From DATLSM01 sp049585815 (lineage in GTDB: Bacteria > Actinomycetota > Thermoleophilia > Solirubrobacterales > 70-9), in the NCBI GenBank assembly GCA_049585815.1, contig JBAVAR010000063.1, forward strand, positions 1 through 49,299: a stretch of 49,299 nt of DNA. The letters are read 5' to 3'. The notes under the pieces are model-generated. The model saw only the letters and a list, made by a program, of their open reading frames with translations, had not been told where the DNA came from and did no database searches. Positions 7,264 through 15,350 of the stretch are shown here, piece after piece. The position numbers and the translations under genes were made by a program. Position 1 is the stretch's first letter, and each line of letters starts with the position of its first letter.

Positions 7264-8895
7264 TTGAAAAAGCTTGGCGTGATTCTCGCAGTTGTGGGAC
7301 TTGCGGCATTCGCGGCCCTGGGCGTTTCCGCTTGCGGCAGTTCGAGTGCCGCCAAAGAAGGCGGAACGCTGAAGGTCAGCTATGCCTCCTTCCCGGACTA
7401 CATGGATCCGGCCCTCTCCTACACGACCGAAGGCTGGACGGCAATGTATGACACATACATCCCTTTGCTCACCTACAAGCACGCCAATGGCAAGGAAGGA
7501 AGCGAAGTGATCCCGGGACTCGCCAAGAGTCTGCCGAAGATAAGTGAAGGGGGGAAGACTTACACGCTCTTCCTGCGCCACGGGCTCAAGTACTCCGATG
7601 GGACACCCGTCAAGGCCTCGGACTTCACCTTCGCCGTCGAACGGATGTTCAGGCTCAACTCCGGCGGCTCTCCCTTCTACACGGATATCGTCGGTGGGGA
7701 ACAATTCCAGAAAACCAAGCATGGCGGCATCTCAGGGATCAAGACAGATGACAAGACCGGCGAAATCGTGATTCACCTAGTCAAACCACGGGGAACCTTC
7801 ACCAACGAGCTCGGTCTCATGTTCGTGGCGCCGCTTCCACCGAATACCCCCATTGAAGATCTCTCCTCTAATCCGCCACCGGCCACCGGTCCATACATGA
7901 TCACCAAGTCAAAGCCTGCCCGGGGCTGGGAATATGAGCGCAACCCTGAGTGGGCCAAGGCCAACTCAAAGGCCATGCCCGAACTGCCCAGCGGCCACGT
8001 CGACAAGATCGTTGTAACCCTGAACCGCAACTCCTCGACGCAGGTCAACGATGTCGAACAGGGCCGGGTCGACTGGATGCAGAACCCTGTCCCTCCCGAC
8101 CGCTACTCCCAGGTAAAACAGAAGTTCGAAGGTAAGCAGTTCCGAGTCGAGCACACAATTAGCACCTACTACTTCTGGATGAATACCACCAAGCCGCCCT
8201 TCAACGACGTCAAGGTTCGCCAGGCGGTCAACTACGCGGTCGATAGCGAAGCGCTGGAAAGGATCTACGCCGGTCAGATCATCTCCACCCAACAGATCCT
8301 CCCGCCCGGGATGCCCGGTTACAAGAGATTCGATCTCTACCCCCACAACGTAGCCAAGGCCAAGGCGCTCATTGCCGCCGCGCACCCAGCGGATCGGAAC
8401 ATCACCGTGTGGACCGACAGTGAACCGGAAAACAAAGAAGCCAGCGAATACTATGAAGGAGTTCTGAAGGAACTGGGCTTCAACACGAAGCTCAAGGTGA
8501 TCAATGCCGATAATTACTTCGCGGTGATCGGCAACAAGACAACCCCCGAACTGGATACCGGATTTGCTGACTGGTTCCAGGATTACCCGCATCCAAACGA
8601 CTTCTTTCAGCCGCTGCTCAGCGGACAAGGAATCTTGCCAACTAACAACCAGAACTTCGCCAATATCGATATCCCGAAATTCAACAAGCAGATCGCCAAG
8701 CTCGGCCAGGAACAGCTCGGACCGAAGCAGGAAAACGAATACGCCCAGCTAGACAGGGGCTACATGGAACAGGCCCCGTGGGCGCCTTATGGCAATCGCA
8801 CGGTCACGACCTTCGTCTCCAGCGCGATCAACCTCGAAAAGGTGATCTTCAATCCGACCTTCGGCCAGGACCTGACCAGCTTCCAGTTCAAGTAG
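7264..8895 (+). CDS. Oligopeptide ABC transporter substrate-binding lipoprotein
   Basis: 543 residues. It starts at TTG 7264, supported by GGAGGT at 7253-7258 inside the end of the MFS gene. A lipoprotein signal peptide ends at Cys24 (GVSAC). The rest is a family 5 extracellular solute-binding protein: EGGTLKVSY, then a segment like LRHGLKYSDGTPVKASDF and VRQAVNYAVDSEAL, both standard for OppA/DppA. It is anchored to the outer face of the membrane, binds peptides or similar ligands and delivers them to the permeases encoded next. Codon use is richer in Lys/Asn codons than its neighbours, as is common for binding proteins. The precise ligand is unknown. Confidence 0.92.
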   Translation: MKKLGVILAVVGLAAFAALGVSACGSSSAAKEGGTLKVSYASFPDYMDPALSYTTEGWTAMYDTYIPLLTYKHANGKEGSEVIPGLAKSLPKISEGGKTYTLFLRHGLKYSDGTPVKASDFTFAVERMFRLNSGGSPFYTDIVGGEQFQKTKHGGISGIKTDDKTGEIVIHLVKPRGTFTNELGLMFVAPLPPNTPIEDLSSNPPPATGPYMITKSKPARGWEYERNPEWAKANSKAMPELPSGHVDKIVVTLNRNSSTQVNDVEQGRVDWMQNPVPPDRYSQVKQKFEGKQFRVEHTISTYYFWMNTTKPPFNDVKVRQAVNYAVDSEALERIYAGQIISTQQILPPGMPGYKRFDLYPHNVAKAKALIAAAHPADRNITVWTDSEPENKEASEYYEGVLKELGFNTKLKVINADNYFAVIGNKTTPELDTGFADWFQDYPHPNDFFQPLLSGQGILPTNNQNFANIDIPKFNKQIAKLGQEQLGPKQENEYAQLDRGYMEQAPWAPYGNRTVTTFVSSAINLEKVIFNPTFGQDLTSFQFK

Positions 8896-8923
8896 ACGCC
8901 GGAGCGCCGTCGAGAATAGCGGC

Positions 8924-9955
8924 GTGCCCACCGAACCTCAGCCCGAGGACCGCGGGCCCTGGCAGCTTGCCTACCGACGCTTTGTGCGCAACCGATCGGC
9001 GATGGCCGCCCTCGGCGTCTTCGCCCTGATCGTCCTCTTCGTCCTCGCCGCCCCGCTCTGGGCAAACGACGTCGCCCATACCGGCCCTAACACGACCCAC
9101 ACGCTGGAGAAGGTCAGGGTCAACGGCGCCCAGCGCGACGTAGTCACTCCCGAAGGACAGCCGATCGGGCCGGTTTGGTTTGGGGCGGGCGGCCGATTCT
9201 TTCTCGGTGCCGATGGCCGCCTCGGTCGGGACGAGATGGTGCGCCTGATGTATGGCGGGCAGACCTCGCTTTTCATCGGCATCGTCTCGGCGCTGATCAC
9301 CACAGTCATCGCCATCCTTCTCGGCCTGATCGCCGGTTACTACCGTGGCTGGGTCGACGCGGTCATCGCCCGCGCCCTCGATGTGCTGTGGTCGATACCG
9401 GTGCTTCTGCTGGGGATCGCCCTCGGTGTTGCACTCGCCGTCGGTGGACTAAAGATCGGTCCACTCGAACTCTCGGGCGGCTCGATCTGGATACCAATCC
9501 TGATCATCGGCATCGTGACCGTGCCCTATATGGCGAGGCCGATTCGCGGCGAAGTTATGGCTCTGAGCGAGAAGGAGTTCATAGAGGCAGCCCTGGCGCA
9601 GGGAGCCGGGCCGCTGCGAGTGATGTTCAGCGAGATCCTTCCAAACTTGGGCTCGACGATCATCGTCTTCTTCGCTCTCAACATCGCCAACAACATGCTC
9701 TTTGAGGCCGGCCTCTCGTTCCTGGGGGCCGGTGTGCAACCGCCCAACTCCTCCTGGGGCACGATGATCTCGATCGGCGAGGAACTGCTCACCACCGCGC
9801 CGTTGCTGGCGATCATCCCAGGCACGATGATCCTCCTCACGGTGCTCTCGCTCAACATCGTCGGCGACGGGTTGCGTGACGCACTTGACCCGCGGGCAAA
9901 GATCCGGCTCGAGGCCCATGCCGGGGTGCTGGAGCCGGAGGGCACAGCGGTCTGA
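8924..9955 (+). CDS. Peptide ABC transporter permease, OppC/DppC type
   Basis: 343 residues, starting at GTG 8924. An N-terminal segment (RRFVRNRSAMAALGVFALIVLFVLAAPLW, shortened here to its idea) is the OppC_N membrane anchor. It is followed by a long external loop of about 70 residues and then five membrane segments. The EAA-type coupling loop is present (EFIEAALAQGAGPLRVMFSEILPN region), and the end carries GDGLRDALDPR, the hallmark of OppC. It forms the membrane channel with the next permease. In this operon OppC precedes OppB, the reverse of the classical oppABCDF order. Its stop overlaps the next start (TGATG). Confidence 0.92.
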   Translation: MPTEPQPEDRGPWQLAYRRFVRNRSAMAALGVFALIVLFVLAAPLWANDVAHTGPNTTHTLEKVRVNGAQRDVVTPEGQPIGPVWFGAGGRFFLGADGRLGRDEMVRLMYGGQTSLFIGIVSALITTVIAILLGLIAGYYRGWVDAVIARALDVLWSIPVLLLGIALGVALAVGGLKIGPLELSGGSIWIPILIIGIVTVPYMARPIRGEVMALSEKEFIEAALAQGAGPLRVMFSEILPNLGSTIIVFFALNIANNMLFEAGLSFLGAGVQPPNSSWGTMISIGEELLTTAPLLAIIPGTMILLTVLSLNIVGDGLRDALDPRAKIRLEAHAGVLEPEGTAV

Positions 9956-10914
9956 TGGCGCGCTTCATCGTCAGGCGCGTGGGCGGGATGGTCGTTGTGC
10001 TTTTCGTGATCTCGGTGGTGGTCTTCGCGATCTTTAACGTGATCCCGAACTCTTCCCCGGCGCAGCGACTGGCGGGCAAGAACGCGACCCCGGCGCTGGT
10101 GCGGAGCATCGAAGAAGAATGGGGCTTTGATGAATCGCTCCCCAAGCAGTACTTGACAATGATGAAGAAGGTCTTCACCGGCGAACTCACCTCCTACAAA
10201 CCGCGCATCTCGGTGGACGAACGGATTGCAGAAGGGGTCCCTGCGACAGTCTCACTCAGCGTTGGCGCAGCCCTGATTTGGATGTTCTTCGGGATTCTTC
10301 TCGGCTATCTCTCAGCCATACGGGCCGGTGGCAAGCTGGACAAGCTCCTCACCGGCGTCTCGATCGCCGGTATCTCGATCCCGGTCTTCCTGCTAGCCCC
10401 CGTCCTCATCTATTTCCTCGCCGAACAGCTCGGCCTGTTCCCAAACGGCGGCTATGTGGGACTGACCGAAGATCCGGCGCAGTGGGCCTACCATCTGGTG
10501 CTGCCCTGGGTCACGGTCGCGGTGCTTTCAATCGGCTTCTACAGCCGTGTGCTGCGCTCCAACATGCTCGATGCGATGAGCGAGGACTACGTTCGCACGG
10601 CGCGGGCAAAGGGTCTAAGTGAGCGACGGGTCATGACGAGGCACGTCCTGCGGAACTCCCTGATCCCGATTGTCACCCTCTTCGGTCTCGACTTCGGAGC
10701 CACGATCGCAGGCACCGCGATCATCACAGAAAAGATCTTCAACATCCCCGGAATCGGGTTCTATGCGGCCGAATCCGTCACGAATCAGGAACTGCCGCCG
10801 ATCATGGGCGTGACACTCTACGGCGCCTTCTTCGTCGTTCTCTTCAACGCCCTGGTCGACATCGCCTACGCCTACCTGGACCCTCGAGTGAGGCTGGGGG
10901 CGACCGCCCAATGA
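9955..10914 (+). CDS. Peptide ABC transporter permease, OppB/DppB type
   Basis: 319 residues. ATG 9955 overlaps the preceding stop by one base. Six membrane segments are visible. The first is in MARFIVRRVGG, typical of OppB, and the coupling loop reads DYVRTARAKGLSERRV, the conserved EAA motif that docks on the ATPase. The C-terminal end YAYLDPRVRLG is the usual OppB signature. It pairs with the OppC-type subunit to form the translocation pore. ATGA overlap with the following ATPase gene indicates translational coupling. Confidence 0.93.
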   Translation: MARFIVRRVGGMVVVLFVISVVVFAIFNVIPNSSPAQRLAGKNATPALVRSIEEEWGFDESLPKQYLTMMKKVFTGELTSYKPRISVDERIAEGVPATVSLSVGAALIWMFFGILLGYLSAIRAGGKLDKLLTGVSIAGISIPVFLLAPVLIYFLAEQLGLFPNGGYVGLTEDPAQWAYHLVLPWVTVAVLSIGFYSRVLRSNMLDAMSEDYVRTARAKGLSERRVMTRHVLRNSLIPIVTLFGLDFGATIAGTAIITEKIFNIPGIGFYAAESVTNQELPPIMGVTLYGAFFVVLFNALVDIAYAYLDPRVRLGATAQ

Positions 10915-11948
10915 ACCCAGCGGCGCTCCTCGCCGTGCGCAGCCTCAGGGTCGGCTTCGCTACCGAAGGAGGCCTGCTGCAGGCGGTCGACGGGGTTAGC
11001 TTTGACCTCGCCCCGGGTGAGGTCCTTGCGATCGTCGGCGAGTCCGGATCGGGCAAGAGCGTCACCGCGCAGACCATCATGGGGCTGACCCGTTCCCACA
11101 ACGCCCGGATCGAGGGCTCTATCCGGCTGCGCGACCTGGAGCTAGTGGACGCCGGCGACGCCCAGCTGCGCGAGGTTCGCGGCGAGGAGATTGCGATGGT
11201 CTTCCAGGACCCGATGACCTCGTTTAACCCCGTTTATCGGGTGGGAAGTCAGATCGCCGAGGCGATTCGCGCCCACCACCACGATGTCAGCAAGGCCGAG
11301 GCGCGCAAGCGCGCGATCGCACTGCTTGGCTCGGTTGGCATTCCCAACCCCGAACAGCGGGTTGACGACTACCCCCACGAATTTTCAGGTGGAATGCGCC
11401 AGCGGGCGATGATCGCGATGGCGCTGGCGCTGGAGCCGGACGTGCTGATCGCCGACGAGCCAACCACAGCGCTTGACGTCACAATCCAGGCACAGATCCT
11501 GGCCCTGCTCGGAGAGCTCAATCGGACCCGGGAGCTGGCGACGATTCTGATCACACACGACCTCGGGGTCGTCGCCGACGTCGCCGACCGGGTCCTGGTG
11601 ATGTACGCGGGTCGGGTGGTCGAGCAGGGAAGTCTGGATGACATCTTCTACGACCCCCAGCACCCCTACACCTGGGGCCTGCTCGGCTCGCTCACGCGCA
11701 TCGACCGGCCCCGACCTCATCGGCTGCCGCAGATCAGAGGAGCGCCGCCGTCGTTGCTCGCACCGCCTCAGGGCTGCGCCTTCCGGCCGCGCTGTCCGCA
11801 TGCGTTCGACAACTGCACCCGACTGCCGGACCTGGGCGCCCACCTCGCCGACCGGCCCGGCCACCTCGATCGATGCTGGCTCGAACCGACAGCAAAGCGC
11901 GAGCTGCGCGAGGTTGAGGGCAGGATCGGCCTTGAGGACCCCGTATGA
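10911..11948 (+). CDS. Peptide ABC transporter ATPase, OppD type
   Basis: 345 residues. Walker A GESGSGKS near residue 43, Q-loop FQDPMTS, ABC signature SGGMRQR and Walker B LIADEPTTALD are all present. The C-terminal part has the oligopeptide transporter extension with clustered cysteines (GCAFRPRCPHAFDNC...C), which in related DppD/OppD proteins can hold an iron-sulfur cluster. It hydrolyses ATP to drive peptide uptake, on the cytoplasmic face. The start overlaps the OppB stop by four bases and its stop overlaps the next start by four bases. Confidence 0.94.
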   Translation: MNPAALLAVRSLRVGFATEGGLLQAVDGVSFDLAPGEVLAIVGESGSGKSVTAQTIMGLTRSHNARIEGSIRLRDLELVDAGDAQLREVRGEEIAMVFQDPMTSFNPVYRVGSQIAEAIRAHHHDVSKAEARKRAIALLGSVGIPNPEQRVDDYPHEFSGGMRQRAMIAMALALEPDVLIADEPTTALDVTIQAQILALLGELNRTRELATILITHDLGVVADVADRVLVMYAGRVVEQGSLDDIFYDPQHPYTWGLLGSLTRIDRPRPHRLPQIRGAPPSLLAPPQGCAFRPRCPHAFDNCTRLPDLGAHLADRPGHLDRCWLEPTAKRELREVEGRIGLEDPV

Positions 11949-12787
11949 GCAGGCCAGCCCTGCTCGAGGTGACCGACCTTGTCAAGCATTTTCCGGTCAA
12001 GCGCGGGCTGCTGATCGACCGCACCGTCGATTACGTTCGCGCGGTCGATGAGGTGAGCCTCACCATCGGCAAGGGAGAGACCCTCGGCCTGGTAGGCGAG
12101 TCGGGCTGCGGGAAGTCGACGCTGTGCCGCACCATCCTGCGCCTTACCGAGCCGACCTCGGGCTCCATTCGTTTCGAGGGCCAAGAGATCGCCGACCTGT
12201 CTCGGCGTCGGCTGCGGCCGCTTCGGCGCGAGATGCAGATGGTCTTCCAGGATCCCTACGCATCGCTCAACCCGCGCAAGCGCGTGGGACAAATCGTCGG
12301 CGACCCACTGAAGCGCCAGGGAATCGCCTCCGGCGCGGAACTGCGAAAGAGGGTTTATGAGCTGCTCGAGCGAGTCGGCCTCTCGCCCGAGCACTACAAC
12401 CGATTCCCGCACGAGTTCTCCGGCGGGCAGCGGCAGCGGATCGGGATCGCTCGGGCGCTCGCGCCGCGGCCCAAGCTCGTGGTCGCCGATGAGCCCGTCT
12501 CGGCCCTGGACGTATCGATTCAGGCTCAGATCGTCAACCTGCTCGATGACCTTCAAGATGAACTCGGACTCACCTACCTCTTTGTTGCCCACGACATCGG
12601 GGTGGTCCGCCATGTGTCCGATCGGATCGCCGTGATGAACGCGGGGAAGGTCGTCGAGGATGGCTCCGCTGACCAGGTCTGTGAGCACCCGCGCCACCCC
12701 TACACCAAGAAGCTTCTCGCAGCGGTGCCGATCCCCGATCCGCGCGAGAGCCGCGAGCGTCGACGAGCTAGCCTCGACGGAGCGTGA
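11945..12787 (+). CDS. Peptide ABC transporter ATPase, OppF type
   Basis: 280 residues, second ATPase of the importer. Walker A GESGCGKST, Q-loop FQDPYASL, signature SGGQRQRIG and Walker B VVADEPVSALD are complete. It is shorter than most OppF proteins (usually 310-330 residues) because the C-terminal oligopeptide extension stops soon after PIPDP, without the usual Cys-rich end. Function should be retained since the nucleotide-binding domain is intact. Starts with an ATGA overlap and ends with a GTGA overlap with the ligase gene, so all five importer genes and the ligase form one coupled unit. Confidence 0.92.
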   Translation: MSRPALLEVTDLVKHFPVKRGLLIDRTVDYVRAVDEVSLTIGKGETLGLVGESGCGKSTLCRTILRLTEPTSGSIRFEGQEIADLSRRRLRPLRREMQMVFQDPYASLNPRKRVGQIVGDPLKRQGIASGAELRKRVYELLERVGLSPEHYNRFPHEFSGGQRQRIGIARALAPRPKLVVADEPVSALDVSIQAQIVNLLDDLQDELGLTYLFVAHDIGVVRHVSDRIAVMNAGKVVEDGSADQVCEHPRHPYTKKLLAAVPIPDPRESRERRRASLDGA

Positions 12788-13731
12788 CCCTTCCCCTCGC
12801 CCCACCGCTTAAGCCGCAGCTTGCGCTGACCCGAAAAGAGCTGCCGCTGGGAGAGGGCTGGGCCTACGAGCAAAAGCTCGACGGCTTTCGGGCGATCGTC
12901 TTCGTCGATGACGAGAACTCCTACATCCAGTCGCGGGGGGGCAAATCTCTCTCCCGCTACTTTCCCGAGCTGGGCTTCGCGCCGGGGCGCTACGTGATCG
13001 ATGGAGAGCTGGTGATCCGCGATGCCGAGGGCAACCTCGAATTCGACGCTCTGCAGAGCCGCATTCATCCGGCCGAGTCCAGGATCAACCTGTTGGCGCG
13101 GGAGATCCCGGCCGACTACGTCGTCTTTGACCTGCTCGCCGAGGGAGACGAAGTGTCCTTGGAGCAGCCTTTTGCCGAGCGCCGAGCCCGCCTCGAGGCC
13201 CTGGCCAAACGGGCCGGCCTGGATCTCTCGGTTCTGACCCCCAACCCGGCCCAGGCGGAGGAGTGGCTGCGCAGTACCGAGGGGACGATGGCAAAGCAAC
13301 TCGATGCCCCCTACATGATGGGCAAACGCAAGGGGATGGCCAAGGTCAAGCGCGAGCGAACGCTCGACTGCGTGGTGATGGGCTGGCGGCCGGGCAAGGA
13401 GAAGGGGACGGTCGGCTCGCTGATCCTCGGCCTCTATGACGGCGACGGGCTACGCCCGGTTGGCCACATCTCGGGCTTCAACGCCGCCGCCAAACGGGGT
13501 ATGCGGGCAATGCTTGAGCCGTTGGAGACAGGCAACCGTGGCGGGGCGGAGCCGAGCCGTTGGACGGGTGGGCGCGAGCTGGAGTGGGTGGAGCTGCGTC
13601 CGGAGCTGGTGATCGAGGTCGGGTATGACCATGCGGCCGCGGGGCGAATCCGACACGGCGCGCGCTTTCACCGCTTCCGCGATGACAAGGAGCCGCGCGA
13701 GTGCAGATTTGAGCTCTTGGACGAAGGCTGA
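12784..13731 (+). CDS. ATP-dependent DNA ligase, stand-alone LigC/LigD-ligase type
   Basis: 315 residues. GTG at 12784 overlaps the OppF stop. The adenylated lysine is Lys31 in the motif KLDGFR. Motifs downstream include DGELV, FDALQSR, DYVVFDLL, EGTMAKQLD and the KVKRERTLD region, followed by an OB-fold domain ending in GARFHRFRDDK. It seals nicks by ATP-dependent adenylation. It matches the ligase part of the bacterial end-joining enzyme LigD or the separate LigC; no polymerase or phosphoesterase domain is attached and no Ku gene is in view. Its translational coupling to a peptide importer is odd. The convergent neighbour is a radical SAM gene with a LexA box. Confidence 0.9.
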   Translation: MTLPLAPPLKPQLALTRKELPLGEGWAYEQKLDGFRAIVFVDDENSYIQSRGGKSLSRYFPELGFAPGRYVIDGELVIRDAEGNLEFDALQSRIHPAESRINLLAREIPADYVVFDLLAEGDEVSLEQPFAERRARLEALAKRAGLDLSVLTPNPAQAEEWLRSTEGTMAKQLDAPYMMGKRKGMAKVKRERTLDCVVMGWRPGKEKGTVGSLILGLYDGDGLRPVGHISGFNAAAKRGMRAMLEPLETGNRGGAEPSRWTGGRELEWVELRPELVIEVGYDHAAAGRIRHGARFHRFRDDKEPRECRFELLDEG

Positions 13732-13757
13732 GGAAAGCTGGCCGTTGTACCCGATCC

Positions 13758-14789
13758 TCAAAAGAGCTTGCCCTGCGAAGGCTTAGACACCGGTGAAGGG
13801 CCAGCGGGTGCCGCCAAGGGCGCTTCGATCAGGAGCTGTCGGCGGCGGTTCTTTCCCCAACCGCGAACCACGCTGCTGAGGCGGTCCCGATCTGGGCGGC
13901 GCATGTGGGCTCGACCCCTGGGGTAAAGCTGTTCGTATTTCCCGATCAGGTCGGGACGTTTGGCCTGAAGCCAGGCAAGGAAGACGTCGCGGACCTCGCC
14001 GCGAAGGTGGAGGGCGGCGCCACCCAGGAAGGTCGCGTCGGCCTCCTGAGCACGGTCGATGATCGGCCGCACCTGCTCGGGGGTGTCGTTGATGCCCGGC
14101 ATCAAAGGCGCGATCAGCACGCCGGAGTCGATGCCGCGGCGGCGCAGCTCGGCGACCGCATCGAGGCGGGCGTCGGGGCTGGGCGTGTGTGGCTCGGTGG
14201 CCCGCCAGGCTTTCTCGTCGAGGGTGGGGACGGAGAGGTTGACCGAGACCGGCAGGCGCTTCGCCATCCGCGCGAAGAGATCGATATCGCGCAGCACCAG
14301 GGGCGACTTGGTTAGGACCGAGACCGGGGTCTGCGCCGCCTCCAGCGCCTCCAGGATCTCGGGCATCATCCAGTAGCGGCTCTCGACCCACTGATATGGG
14401 TCGGTATTCGTCCCCAGCGCGACCAGCTCTCCCCTCCAGCTCGGCCGCGCCAGCTCGGCCCGCAACAGCTCAGGCAGATTCACCTTGACCACGATCTCCC
14501 GCTCGAAGTCCCGCCCCGCGTCAAAGTCGAGATAGGTGTGGGTACTTCGTGCGAAGCAAAAGACGCAAGCATGGGTGCAACCCCGGTAGGGATTGATCGT
14601 CCATTCGAACCCGAAGCCCCCGCCCGGCACTCGGTTCAGGGCCGACTTGGCCCTAACCTCGTGGAAATTGATCCCCATCGCCTCTGGCGCATCAAAGGTG
14701 CGAACCACCGCTCCGTCGCCAACTCCCGGCAATCGCAGATCCCTCTCGACCTTCTGCTCGTCCCAGCGCATGCGAACATAGGTTCGCAT
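13758..14789 (-). CDS. Radical SAM protein, Rv2578c/SplB-like family
   Basis: 343 residues from the ATG at 14789; an in-frame ATG at 14771 (MRWDEQKVERDL) is an alternative. The iron-sulfur cysteines are Cys71, Cys75 and Cys78 in the order CxxxCxxC, after INPYRG. Further conserved parts are NTDPYQ, TKSPLVLRD, and PLMPGINDT. The family is annotated as Rv2578c-type radical SAM and is related to spore photoproduct lyase, so a DNA-repair or modification role is often suggested; the reaction is not established. A perfect LexA-type palindrome covers both possible start codons, which supports a damage-induced role. It is convergent with the DNA ligase gene, 26 bp away. Confidence 0.88.
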   Translation of the reverse strand: MRTYVRMRWDEQKVERDLRLPGVGDGAVVRTFDAPEAMGINFHEVRAKSALNRVPGGGFGFEWTINPYRGCTHACVFCFARSTHTYLDFDAGRDFEREIVVKVNLPELLRAELARPSWRGELVALGTNTDPYQWVESRYWMMPEILEALEAAQTPVSVLTKSPLVLRDIDLFARMAKRLPVSVNLSVPTLDEKAWRATEPHTPSPDARLDAVAELRRRGIDSGVLIAPLMPGINDTPEQVRPIIDRAQEADATFLGGAALHLRGEVRDVFLAWLQAKRPDLIGKYEQLYPRGRAHMRRPDRDRLSSVVRGWGKNRRRQLLIEAPLAAPAGPSPVSKPSQGKLF

Positions 14790-14790
14790 G
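14769..14790. promoter_or_regulatory. LexA (SOS) box over the radical SAM start
   Basis: CATGCGAAC (14769-14777), ATAG, GTTCGCATG (14782-14790): a perfect 9-bp inverted repeat with a 4-bp spacer. The core CGAAC-N4-GTTCG is the known LexA operator of actinobacteria and Gram-positives. It spans both candidate start codons, where bound repressor would block transcription starting just upstream. Confidence 0.75.
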
Positions 14791-14802
14791 TGAGCCGGAC
14801 AG

Positions 14803-15264
14803 CTAGCCCAGCTTGCCCGTGATCACGTAGCGGAGAACGCCGACCACCTGCTCCGCGCTGCGGGCCGTCGCCTGAGCGGCGCGGTCAACCTCCTTCAGCG
14901 CGTGGTCGAACTCCGGCCGGTGCAGCGTGATGATCGGCTTGCCCAAGGCGGCCGCGTAGCCGGCCTCGAAGGCCGCATTCCATTGGCGATATTTGTCATC
15001 GAAACGCACCACGACGAGATCGACGTCGCGAATCAGCGTCTGGGTGCGGATAGCGTTGACGCCCGCTCCCATGTGGTCGCGCCAGAAGGGCTCGCTCTCC
15101 TCCCCCAGCGTGCCGGTGCCCGCGTCATCGGAGGCGGCGTGGTCGGTGACCGGCACCATGAAAGCCACCGGCAATCCGGCCCCCCGCGCCCCCTCCTCGA
15201 TGCGCTCGCGCCAATCGGAGTGGATCTCGCCGGAGAGGTAGACCTGCCAGATCCGCTCCGTCAT
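14803..15264 (-). CDS. ytoQ: YtoQ family protein
   Basis: 153 residues, close to the length of Bacillus YtoQ. The N-terminus (VYLSGEIHSDWRERI) and the central part (DVDLVVVRFDDKYRQWNAAFEAGYAAALGKP) are the family hallmarks. The fold resembles nucleoside 2-deoxyribosyltransferase-like proteins, but the function of YtoQ is not established. It starts at ATG 15264 with no Shine-Dalgarno; TAGGAT lies 8 nt upstream, suggesting a leaderless transcript. It is divergent from the MFS exporter. Its stop is 13 bp before the radical SAM start, so it could be transcribed into that gene. Confidence 0.87.
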   Translation of the reverse strand: MTERIWQVYLSGEIHSDWRERIEEGARGAGLPVAFMVPVTDHAASDDAGTGTLGEESEPFWRDHMGAGVNAIRTQTLIRDVDLVVVRFDDKYRQWNAAFEAGYAAALGKPIITLHRPEFDHALKEVDRAAQATARSAEQVVGVLRYVITGKLG

Positions 15265-15272
15265 CGGTGTTG

Positions 15273-15278
15273 ATCCTA
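15273..15278 (-). promoter_or_regulatory. Candidate -10 element for ytoQ
   Basis: TAGGAT on the minus strand, 8 nt before ATG 15264, with no Shine-Dalgarno. No good -35 is visible. Confidence 0.4.
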
Positions 15279-15337
15279 GTCTCCCCTCGCTCCCCCTCCG
15301 CCGACCGATATGCGGTGATTGACGCGAAGTCCCCTGC

Positions 15338-15343
15338 TATTCT
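15338..15343 (+). promoter_or_regulatory. Candidate extended -10 for the MFS-MerR-DrrAB operon
   Basis: TGCTATTCT: TATTCT preceded by TGn (extended -10), 7 nt before GTG 15351. Spacing fits a leaderless transcript and decides the start chosen for the exporter. TTGACG at 15319-15324 is too close to act as a normal -35 for it. Confidence 0.4.
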
Positions 15344-15350
15344 ATCTGAC

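Noticed and set aside
15319..15343. TTGACG/TATTCT as a full sigma-70 promoter for the exporter operon
   Set aside because: The spacer is only 13 bp; the extended -10 alone is a better explanation.
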